DNA from: an uncultured Planctomycetaceae bacterium
Lineage (GTDB): Bacteria > Planctomycetota > Planctomycetia > Pirellulales > Lacipirellulaceae
Length of the DNA: 7,036 nucleotides
NCBI GenBank assembly: GCA_937860165.1
Contig: CALMBE010000347.1
Span: 1-7,036 of the forward strand
Direction: 5' to 3'
Below are positions 1-5,397 of the stretch, in pieces (within the stretch, counting starts at the first letter, position 1; each line of letters starts with the position of its first letter). Below the pieces are notes generated by a model. The model saw only the letters and a list, made by a program, of their open reading frames with translations. It was not told the DNA's origin and ran no database searches. The position numbers and the translations under genes are program-made.

Positions 1-51
1 CAGCACGCCATTTCAATCATTAATCTCGTTCGATTCTCAGGGCGAAACTGC

Positions 52-471
52 ATGACGCCTAATCTTGAACCGCGACTGATCTCCCGGGCACTCCCCAGCA
101 CACTCACGGCCTATCACGACTTTGTGCAAGAGGTGCTGACGACGCTCGCCGACTACGGTTGGAGCAAGGAGTTACTGTTCGGGGTTCACATGGCGTTGGA
201 AGAATCAATCACCAACGCAATCCGGCACGGCAACAAGCACGATCCCACGAAACGTGTCCATGTCGAGTGCGAACTCTCCCCCAATCGCTTTTGCGCAAGA
301 ATATGCGATGAAGGTGTGGGTTACGACCCCCAAGCAGTTCCAGATTGCTGCTGCCCAGAAAATCTTGAATCCCCCGGCGGGAGAGGCCTCGCCTTAATGC
401 GGGCCTACATGGACAAAGTCGAGCACAGCAACCACGGTAAATGCGTAACGATGGAAAAAGTACTCGATTGA
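52..471 (+). CDS. RsbW/SpoIIAB-like anti-sigma factor serine kinase (HATPase_c_2 domain)
   Basis: This 139-residue protein is essentially one GHKL ATPase domain of the anti-sigma-factor kinase type. The N box is seen as E50-E51-S-I-T-N55 followed by RHGN (58-61), the G1 box as D86-E-G-V-G90, and the G2 box as G109-G-R-G-L113. Proteins of this family bind a sigma factor or phosphorylate a STAS-domain antagonist on serine, and act in the cytoplasm. There is no signal peptide, membrane segment or sensor domain, so input must come from a partner; no STAS or phosphatase partner is visible. The ATG at 52 is supported by AGGG at 39-42, nine bases upstream. Oddly, the ATP-lid segment just before PENLE holds three consecutive cysteines (99-101). 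The family is clear; target and signal are unknown. Confidence 0.9.
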   Translation: MTPNLEPRLISRALPSTLTAYHDFVQEVLTTLADYGWSKELLFGVHMALEESITNAIRHGNKHDPTKRVHVECELSPNRFCARICDEGVGYDPQAVPDCCCPENLESPGGRGLALMRAYMDKVEHSNHGKCVTMEKVLD

Positions 472-556
472 ATTGCTGTTTTCCCCGGCCCGCCCAACTC
501 CCTTCCTACCCGCTCGGAAACCTCCCATTCAGCGAATTTTCAGACCGAATCGGCTC

Positions 557-585
557 TTGTTCGGCACAGAAGCGTTCGATACTAT
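557..585 (+). promoter_or_regulatory. Candidate sigma70-type promoter of the tRNA-Asn gene
   Basis: TTGTTC at 557-562 and TACTAT at 580-585 are separated by 17 bp, giving a predicted start near 592, about 23 nt before the mature tRNA 5' end. Each hexamer matches the consensus at four of six positions. The position directly ahead of a tRNA gene is the main support. The rest of the 143-nt gap after the anti-sigma gene shows no other recognisable feature. Confidence 0.5.
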
Positions 586-614
586 GAAGGTTTCCGCACA
601 CTTGCGGCACCCAT

Positions 615-687
615 TCCCTGGTAGCTCAGTTGGTAGAGCAAGCGGCTGTTAACCGCTGGGTCGTAGGTTCGAGTCCTACCCGGGGAG
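615..687 (+). tRNA. tRNA-Asn (anticodon GTT)
   Basis: A complete cloverleaf can be drawn. The acceptor stem is 615-621 with 680-686 (one T-G wobble), the D arm 624-627 with 636-639, the anticodon stem 641-645 with 653-657 and the T arm 663-667 with 675-679. The seven-base anticodon loop CTGTTAA places GTT at 648-650, which reads asparagine codons AAC and AAU. The discriminator base is G687. The following bases are CTA, so the 3' CCA is not encoded and must be added by tRNA nucleotidyltransferase. A short T run at 698-702 could help end transcription, but no stem precedes it. Confidence 0.98.
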
Positions 688-958
688 CTAGAAATACTTT
701 TTGTACGTGCTGCAGAATGATCAGGCAGGCCAACGTTAGGTTGGTCAGACCGTGGATCTTGAGCGCCGCCTTGCCGAACACAACGGCGAAAGCGAAAATC
801 CACGGCGACATACCGGCAAGTTTCCCGGGCGGTGGCGGTTAGTCCACCAGGAAGAATTCTCTAGTCGCGCCGAAGCGGGGCGCGGGAGAAATGGTTCATA
901 AGTGGTGCCGGACGCCAATAACTTAATGACCGACTTGGCGGAGGAACTCCGTAAAGTA
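688..958. other. Sparse interval after the tRNA gene, no confident gene
   Basis: No convincing gene is present. On the minus strand, 811 down to about 690 is open and hydrophobic (it begins MSPWIFAFAVV and includes LACLIIL), but the frame then runs antisense through the tRNA, so it is not called. A GC-rich inverted repeat with six paired bases (866-871 with 879-884) lies upstream of the small membrane ORF. GGAGG at 940-944 is the only strong ribosome-binding-like string. Confidence 0.5.
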
Positions 959-1210
959 ATGGTTAGGTGCGTATTTACGATGTCACGTCGAGTTGTGGAC
1001 GCTCTATTGGCGGTGGTCATAGTCGCAACTCCAATCGCGGCGAACGCCGCCGCACCGTCGCCGGAGGACATCTACGGTCTCCCACCGCATCTTCGCGATC
1101 GGCCGGTCACAATTCTGGAACTGATGTTCGGATCGTTGCTGCTGGCAGCGGGCCTAAGTGCTCTTCTCTTAACTGGCATGATTGTCATATTTCTGCGCGA
1201 TCGCTCTTAA
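959..1210 (+). CDS. Small hypothetical membrane protein with signal peptide
   Basis: The protein is not recognised. From ATG 959 it has 83 residues. An arginine-containing N-terminus is followed by a hydrophobic core (DALLAVVIVATPIA) and a plausible signal-peptidase site after ANA. A short proline-rich segment (SPEDIYGLPPHLRDRP) follows, then one transmembrane helix (LELMFGSLLLAAGLSALLLTGMIVIFL) and a short basic end RDRS. It therefore looks like a small inner-membrane protein, or a two-helix protein if the signal is not cut. The frame stays open back to GTG 902, and ATG 980 is another possible start. GGAGG at 940-944 is 14 nt before 959, too far to settle the choice. A second hydrophobic ORF overlaps its end in another frame. 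Confidence 0.4.
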   Translation: MVRCVFTMSRRVVDALLAVVIVATPIAANAAAPSPEDIYGLPPHLRDRPVTILELMFGSLLLAAGLSALLLTGMIVIFLRDRS

Positions 1211-1436
1211 ATTACGCTACGATTGGAAGTGCGATTCGACATATCTGTCCCGTTGCTTTGGGACAGCATTGGTTAGCACGCCGAGTTTCTTGTTCGCTAC
1301 GCTTGGTGTCGGTTTCCTCACCATGATCGCTTTCGCTCTCACAAATCTAGTGGACCGACTAACCTGAATTGACGGGTAGCACGTGTGGCTTGTCCACCCG
1401 TGTTCTCAGCACAGCGGATTTTTGGCAATCCGTAAC
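1211..1436 (+). other. Interval with a hydrophobic overlapping ORF and one hairpin, function unclear
   Basis: A 61-residue ORF starting at TTG 1182 overlaps the preceding gene by 29 nt and runs to 1367. Its end resembles a membrane helix (FLFATLGVGFLTMIAFALTNLVDRLT), but it has no clear start or ribosome binding site. It may be a frame-shifted remnant of the preceding gene's 3' part. A perfect 7-bp stem, CTGTCCC (1245-1251) with GGGACAG (1260-1266), lies 34 nt after the upstream stop codon; no T tract follows, so it is not called a terminator. The remainder looks non-coding. Confidence 0.35.
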
Positions 1437-1464
1437 AATTTTGACAATTTTTCAGTTAAAACGA

Positions 1465-1492
1465 TTGACCGAAGAAAAAAATCGGTTAGATT
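1465..1492 (+). promoter_or_regulatory. Candidate promoter of the PEP-CTERM pair, overlapped by an inverted repeat
   Basis: TTGACC (1465-1470, five of six) and TAGATT (1487-1492, four of six) are 16 bp apart, in an AT-rich stretch rare in this window. A short inverted repeat, GACCGA at 1467-1472 with TCGGTT at 1482-1487 (one G-T pair), fills the spacer and touches both hexamers. That is where a repressor operator would lie, although the match is short. A predicted start near 1499 leaves a leader of about 90 nt. Confidence 0.45.
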
Positions 1493-1501
1493 GCAGGCGT
1501 G

Positions 1502-1521
1502 TCCGGCACAAGGGTGTCGGA
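1502..1521 (+). promoter_or_regulatory. 5' leader stem-loop upstream of first PEP-CTERM gene
   Basis: TCCGGCAC (1502-1509) pairs with GTGTCGGA (1514-1521) to give an 8-bp stem with one G-T pair and the tetraloop AAGG. Right after it, CTCCTC at 1523-1528 can pair with GGGGAG at 1575-1580, the ribosome binding site of the gene at 1590. A leader that hides or frees this site is therefore possible. This is inference from base pairing only. Confidence 0.35.
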
Positions 1522-1589
1522 TCTCCTCTTGTCGGGGCAATTTCGCAGGATCAGGCAATAACTTCTACACTGATGGGGAGTCGCTAGTG

Positions 1590-2192
1590 ATGTGTACCAA
1601 ATCTCGTTTCTTCGCCGCTATCGCGGTTTTGTCGCTGTTTGCGACTTCGCAGGTCTCTGCAGGCATTCTTAATGGCCACGGTTCTGCCTACGCTGGTTGG
1701 ACTGGTTCGGTCCCGTTCAATAACGGTTTCGGCCTGAGTGGATCGGTTGATTACTCGGTCTTCACAGCCGCGGCATTCAATGCAAATTTCGCTGGCCTGG
1801 GATACGTTCCTGGCGGTGCCGTGGTGTACACTTACCAGGTTAATGTGGATGGAAGTTTGGGCGTTTCTGCGGAAATCGTTGGCATTGCCAACCCCGCGAA
1901 CACCATTGGTACGTTTGATATTGGCGATCAGAATGCTTCTTCTGCGGCGTTTACTCCGAACGCCACATGGTTATTTTCACCGGAAATCCCCACCGGTATG
2001 ACTAGTTGGGGTCTGGCGTTCTCTTCGCCCAACACTCCGGTTTCCGGTGCCTCGCTTACTGTGGATGGTGGCACGCAAGCCTTGATATTTGGAATCCCAA
2101 CCCCAGGATCCGATCCCATCCCCGAGCCGGCCTCCTTGGCTTTGTTAGCGTCGGCGTTTGCAGCTTCACTTTTGCGAAGAAAAGCACGCTAG
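1590..2192 (+). CDS. PEP-CTERM sorting domain protein, first of a tandem pair
   Basis: This 200-residue exported protein has a signal peptide (residues 1-24, core FFAAIAVLSLFATS, cleavage after VSA). The Gly/Ser/Thr/Asn-rich middle region is probably all beta, and the C-terminus is a textbook PEP-CTERM: PIPEP (176-180), a hydrophobic helix and the basic end RRKAR. PEP-CTERM tails are cut by exosortases, and the cargo proteins are released or anchored at the cell surface. The start was set at ATG 1590 because GGGGAG (1575-1580) lies nine bases upstream and the signal peptide begins there; the frame is open further back but unlike coding sequence. The middle region resembles the next protein (GWTGSV/RWHGSV, VVYTYQV/VIYVYQI), suggesting a duplication. 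There is no catalytic motif; its role in the envelope or matrix is unknown. Confidence 0.9.
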   Translation: MCTKSRFFAAIAVLSLFATSQVSAGILNGHGSAYAGWTGSVPFNNGFGLSGSVDYSVFTAAAFNANFAGLGYVPGGAVVYTYQVNVDGSLGVSAEIVGIANPANTIGTFDIGDQNASSAAFTPNATWLFSPEIPTGMTSWGLAFSSPNTPVSGASLTVDGGTQALIFGIPTPGSDPIPEPASLALLASAFAASLLRRKAR

Positions 2193-2284
2193 AAGAAATT
2201 TAGACCGAGTTCAAGTTGATTGAAAGTACATATCCTAATCCACTTAAGATCAGGCATTCAAAGATTGAATTGGAGTCAATATCA

Positions 2285-3034
2285 ATGGCACAAAAAGTTA
2301 ATAGTCTAAGCCGGTTGTTCACCCGTATTACACTCTGTGCGGTAGTAGCTTTGGGGTCCTTGCAGGTGATGGCAGGCCCGTTAGCTACCACGAATTTTGC
2401 CCTCAATGATGGCTTCGGACCCGATGCCGGACGTTGGCATGGAAGTGTGTCGATCAGTGGCGGGCCGATCCCATTTTTTGGGGATGTCGTCGCGGCTGAA
2501 GTGGACTGGGCCGCCTTTGGTCCTGGTAAATTCCAACTCTATCTCAACAGCCAATCAATCGCACAGTTCGATCCTTCTGCCCCCGGCGAAGTGATCTATG
2601 TCTATCAGATTACCTCTGTTACCGCAGCTAGCCCGGCGATTGACACGCTCACCGTGGGTATCGATCCAGGCGATGGTCGGGGCATCATTTCCGCTCCTGT
2701 GAACATTCCGACTGGTGCGGCCACCGAAATAACACCCTTCGGTGGGGGCGACAATAACACCTCCATGGCTTGGTTTTTCAACAATTCTGAATTGCCACCG
2801 CTTGGTGTCGGCAACACAAGCAGCCTGTTGGTATTCACAAGTCCCTTTGCACCCGAGTTTGATTTCCTGCAAGTGAACGCCGGGCTTGCCGGGCCCTCGC
2901 CTTCGCCGCTTGTGGCCAGCCCCAGTGATCGTATTTTCCAGAATGATATTCCGGAGCCCTCGTCCATTTTGCTGGGTTTGGCAGGTGTTCAAATCATGTT
3001 GGTTATCCGTTCCAGGAAGTCCTCACGATCCTAG
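2285..3034 (+). CDS. PEP-CTERM sorting domain protein, second of a tandem pair
   Basis: This 249-residue exported protein has a signal peptide (1-30, core ITLCAVVALGSLQV, cleavage after VMA) and an acidic, Gly/Pro/Ser-rich mature region with few charges. The PEP-CTERM tail is IPEP (222-225), a hydrophobic stretch LLGLAGVQIMLVI and RSRKSSRS. ATG 2285 is supported by GGAG at 2272-2275, nine bases upstream. Like its neighbour it is probably an exosortase substrate at the cell surface. Shared blocks with the upstream protein include WxGSV, the VDYSVF/VDWAAF pair, the tyrosine-rich strand, and SWGLAFSSP/SSLLVFTSP near the C-terminus; it is about 50 residues longer. Only 92 nt without a terminator separate the two genes, so co-transcription is likely, and a terminator follows this one. 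No enzymatic motif is seen. Confidence 0.9.
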   Translation: MAQKVNSLSRLFTRITLCAVVALGSLQVMAGPLATTNFALNDGFGPDAGRWHGSVSISGGPIPFFGDVVAAEVDWAAFGPGKFQLYLNSQSIAQFDPSAPGEVIYVYQITSVTAASPAIDTLTVGIDPGDGRGIISAPVNIPTGAATEITPFGGGDNNTSMAWFFNNSELPPLGVGNTSSLLVFTSPFAPEFDFLQVNAGLAGPSPSPLVASPSDRIFQNDIPEPSSILLGLAGVQIMLVIRSRKSSRS

Positions 3035-3057
3035 AAACGAAGGTTTGCGTTGCCCCC

Positions 3058-3085
3058 CCGCCAAGTGATTTGGTGGTCCTTTTCT
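3058..3085 (+). terminator. Rho-independent terminator after the PEP-CTERM pair
   Basis: CCGCCAA (3058-3064) pairs with TTGGTGG (3070-3076) to form a 7-bp stem with one G-T pair and a 5-nt loop, followed at once by TCCTTTTCT. It begins 23 nt after the stop codon of the second PEP-CTERM gene. This suggests that the pair ends its own transcript and that the larger gene at 3132 is expressed separately. The T tract is interrupted, so strength is uncertain. Confidence 0.55.
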
Positions 3086-3115
3086 GGCCTTTGACACCGT
3101 GAAGGGATGGTGAGC

Positions 3116-3137
3116 GCACACGAAGATCGTAGTGTGC
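3116..3137 (+). promoter_or_regulatory. Stem-loop enclosing the GTG start of the TIGR03790-like gene
   Basis: GCACAC (3116-3121) pairs perfectly with GTGTGC (3132-3137) around a 10-nt loop; outer GAG/CTC bases extend the stem past a bulge. The 3' arm contains the GTG start codon at 3132. Either translation is limited by this structure, or the true start lies further downstream. Confidence 0.35.
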
Positions 3138-5324
3138 TCTATCGGTGAGTTTGGGGATCTGCCTAGTAGAGACTTGGCATGGTGGCCACGGTTGCTATTC
3201 CTATGGCGGGTTTTCTCCTTGTTCAAGGTACATACGAGCCAGATTGCGGGATATCTAGTCCTGGTTGTTACCAGTCTGCTTGGGTGTGGATTCCTATCGG
3301 TTTACAGCGGCGGGATCGTTCACGCGGAGATTTCTTCGAACAACGTCTTAGTTCTCTACAACGCCGATCAGGGCCTTGAGGGCCCCGGTTTTCAGATTGC
3401 CGACTACTACCGCCAGGCCCGCCCGGGAGTCCATTTGGTTGGCTTATCGGGCATCAACGGCATCTTTACCGATCCCTCTCAAGAAGCGACGACGGCGAGT
3501 GGCTATCTGGACATTATTCGTCCTCAAATTCTCAATGCCATTGCCGGGATTCCCGATTCCATTGATGTCATTGTTACCACCAAGGGATTGCCACTGCTGA
3601 TTGATAGCGGCACACGCCCCACAGGTAATACGGCCCTGAAATGGAAACGCCATTCCAGCCTCGAAAGCGAATTGACTCGAATTGATTCGATAGATTCATC
3701 CGCTTTGATGGGGGACCAGTATTTTTTAACTGGATTTCCACAACTCGACGCTACATTGCCTGCCAATCCCTATTATGGCGACAATGTTCCTTTTGTGCGA
3801 AACGGCTCTGATCCGAATCATGCAGACATCCGACTTAGCGCCCGGCTCGATGGGTACAGCGTCGAGAGTGTCAAACGTTCCATTGATCGAGCTCAGCAGG
3901 CTTTTCTAGTTCCTTATGGGCATCACGTAGTCGCCGACGACACGGAATGGGACAGCGTCGACCAAATGGCCAATGTCGGAGTCTCCGGGACGGGCCCAGG
4001 TCCCAGTCTTGTAACCGTGTTTGACAACGCATACGGAAATACATCTAGCGGAACAATTTCCAACCCACTTCTTTACGAGCCGACAAACTCAGCAGTAAGA
4101 ACTACCAGTCGTCCGGTCATTGGATATGTTGGCCATGGAACCAATGATGGCCCTACGGTGGGCCTCGGCAGTAACTATCTGGGTAGTTTTGTCGGTAATC
4201 AATTTGTACCCGGCGAGCTCCAATTCGAGTTAGCCGATGGTGCAGTCATGCTTACCCACGAAAGCTTCAATGCACAAAGCTTTAGTCCTTCCAACACACA
4301 AGCTCAAGGCATGATTGCTGACTGGATCGAACTCGGCGGAACGGGGGGATTAGGACATGTCGCTGAACCAACCAATGGGAAGGACAACGTCGCCAATGAG
4401 GACTTGTTCTATCAAATGTTTTTGCCCGCGGGCGGGGCAAATGCCATCCCCGGAGCTTCCGGATTGACATTCGTGGAAGCGGCTTGGAACGACACGCGAC
4501 AACTCTCTTACGTCAACACCGTTGTGGGTGATCCGCTGATGCGGTTGCAGGCTTGGATGCCTGGCGACGCGAACTTAGACGGTCAAGTTGAGTTCAAGGA
4601 TTTTTTCCGATTGCAGGCTAATTGGCTGAAATCCGGAACATTCGATGAAGGCGACTTCAATGGCGATGGACTAATTAACCAATCAGACTTGTCGGTGCTC
4701 CAAGAGAATTGGCTAATGGGGATCAACACATCTACGCTCACCGTTAGCGAGACGAGAGTGATTCCCCTCTTCGATTCACTAACGCAACTACCTGTCCTCG
4801 ACGCCGAGTTACTTAGGGGGGCAAATTTTGACGGTGACTTCGACGTCGACGTAATCGATTTGGCACGATTGAGAATAGCATATGGAGTCAATGGCAGTGG
4901 AGATACCGACAACGACGGCGACACCGATGGCCGCGATTTGCTCAATTGGCAGCGACAGTTCTTCGTTTATCCTTCCTCAGCCGACTTCAATCTGGACGTC
5001 CAGGTAAGCTCCAAAGACCTCGAACTCTGGCAAGATTCTTACGGCGAGCTCCGTGGTGGGGATACCGATGGCGATGGCGACACCGACGGCAAAGATTTTC
5101 TCAAGTGGCAACGACAGTACAACGGATCGAACACCGCCGTTTCCTTCGATGCAGCCGAGCTCCAGGCGGCACTTATCGTACCCGAACCAACGGCCCAGGT
5201 AGTGCTCGTGGAACTGGGAGTCGCGCTGGGTTGGCTTTCGCTGCGACGGGTATTCCCTAGAGTTTTGTCAAAGCGTTATTTTGGGGTGCCATGCCCACGC
5301 CGGCACTCCGGCGTGGGCATGTAA
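3132..5324 (+). CDS. TIGR03790-like secreted protein with dockerin-type repeats and PEP-CTERM anchor
   Basis: The 730-residue frame has four parts. Residues 37-65 form a signal peptide (hydrophobic core YLVLVVTSLLGCGFLSV, cleavage after VHA) behind a long N-terminal extension. Residues about 70-475 resemble TIGR03790, an uncharacterised family found in genomes with PEP-CTERM sorting: VLVLYN (72-77), IADYYRQAR (89-97), DVIVTTKGLPLLI (145-157), GYVGHGTNDG (331-340), GLGHVAEP (406-413) and VGDPLMRL (465-472). Residues 478-664 hold three dockerin-like calcium-binding modules. Residues 684-706 are a PEP-CTERM tail (PEP, helix, RR). Start choice is uncertain: GTG 3132 has no strong ribosome binding site and lies in a stem-loop, and TTG 3174 or 3219 would shorten the extension. 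The last 21 or so residues are encoded by a palindromic element. The protein is probably an exported, exosortase-processed surface protein; its molecular function is unknown. Confidence 0.85.
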   Translation: MCSIGEFGDLPSRDLAWWPRLLFLWRVFSLFKVHTSQIAGYLVLVVTSLLGCGFLSVYSGGIVHAEISSNNVLVLYNADQGLEGPGFQIADYYRQARPGVHLVGLSGINGIFTDPSQEATTASGYLDIIRPQILNAIAGIPDSIDVIVTTKGLPLLIDSGTRPTGNTALKWKRHSSLESELTRIDSIDSSALMGDQYFLTGFPQLDATLPANPYYGDNVPFVRNGSDPNHADIRLSARLDGYSVESVKRSIDRAQQAFLVPYGHHVVADDTEWDSVDQMANVGVSGTGPGPSLVTVFDNAYGNTSSGTISNPLLYEPTNSAVRTTSRPVIGYVGHGTNDGPTVGLGSNYLGSFVGNQFVPGELQFELADGAVMLTHESFNAQSFSPSNTQAQGMIADWIELGGTGGLGHVAEPTNGKDNVANEDLFYQMFLPAGGANAIPGASGLTFVEAAWNDTRQLSYVNTVVGDPLMRLQAWMPGDANLDGQVEFKDFFRLQANWLKSGTFDEGDFNGDGLINQSDLSVLQENWLMGINTSTLTVSETRVIPLFDSLTQLPVLDAELLRGANFDGDFDVDVIDLARLRIAYGVNGSGDTDNDGDTDGRDLLNWQRQFFVYPSSADFNLDVQVSSKDLELWQDSYGELRGGDTDGDGDTDGKDFLKWQRQYNGSNTAVSFDAAELQAALIVPEPTAQVVLVELGVALGWLSLRRVFPRVLSKRYFGVPCPRRHSGVGM
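4821..5123 (+). repeat. Tandem duplication of a dockerin-like module inside the TIGR03790-like gene
   Basis: Codons 564-611 (4821-4964) and 617-664 (4980-5123) encode two related 48-residue units 159 nt apart. They share the pattern A-x-F-x-x-D, then DL, a tyrosine-glycine step, and the block GDTDxDGDTDGxDxLxWQRQ. Each unit has two EF-hand-like acidic loops as in type I dockerins. A more diverged dockerin pair (GDANLDGQVEFKD and GDFNGDGLINQSDL) precedes them at residues 478-520. Calcium binding is expected from the loops but is not shown by the sequence. Confidence 0.75.
5290..5321 (+). terminator. Hairpin 1 of the palindromic element
   Basis: CATGCCCACGCCGG (5290-5303) pairs perfectly over 14 bp with 5308-5321 around the loop CACT. 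It overlaps the last codons of the TIGR03790-like gene, so it cannot be a classical terminator free of ribosomes, and no T tract follows directly. It may act with hairpin 2 and the T-rich flank. Confidence 0.5.
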
Positions 5325-5336
5325 TCGCCGAGCAAG

Positions 5337-5368
5337 CATGGCCACAGCGGAGTACCGCCGTGGCCATG
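5337..5368 (+). terminator. Hairpin 2 of the palindromic element
   Basis: CATGGCCACAGCGG (5337-5350) pairs with 5355-5368 at 13 of 14 positions around the loop AGTA; the exception is A5346 opposite C5359, which becomes a G-U pair in minus-strand RNA. On the plus strand it is followed by CACCC and then CATTTTTTAG (5376-5385), giving a terminator-like arrangement. It is related in reverse orientation to hairpin 1. Confidence 0.5.
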
Positions 5369-5397
5369 GCACCCTCATTTTTTAGTTTGACAAAGCA

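Noticed and set aside
615..687. tRNA-Asn as an integrated-element attachment site.
   Set aside because: No second copy of its 3' end and no integrase occur in the window.
582..811. Minus-strand ORFs across the tRNA containing GRTRTYDPAVNSRLLYQ and RVGLEPTT.
   Set aside because: These strings are the well-known antisense translations of a tRNA gene that appear as false hypothetical proteins in databases; the tRNA explains the conservation.
745..1071. Minus-strand ORF of 108 residues.
   Set aside because: It has low-complexity Ala/Ser/Arg composition, no family signature, and lies opposite the small membrane ORF and the GC-rich gap.
2555..2992. Two long minus-strand ORFs opposite the second PEP-CTERM gene.
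   Set aside because: The plus frame has a signal peptide, ribosome binding site and PEP-CTERM tail; the antisense frames show no recognisable motif.
3091..3120. Full promoter for the TIGR03790-like gene from TTGACA 3091.
   Set aside because: The -35 match is perfect but no TATAAT-like hexamer lies at 16-19 bp, so only the -35-like string can be stated.
4583..4945. Minus-strand 120-residue ORF opposite the dockerin region.
   Set aside because: It is the shadow of the GAT/GAC-rich calcium-loop codons, giving a Ser/Pro/Leu-rich string without motifs.
5290..5368. Possible CRISPR-like palindromic repeats.
   Set aside because: There are only two hairpin units, in opposite orientation, with no regular spacers and no cas genes.
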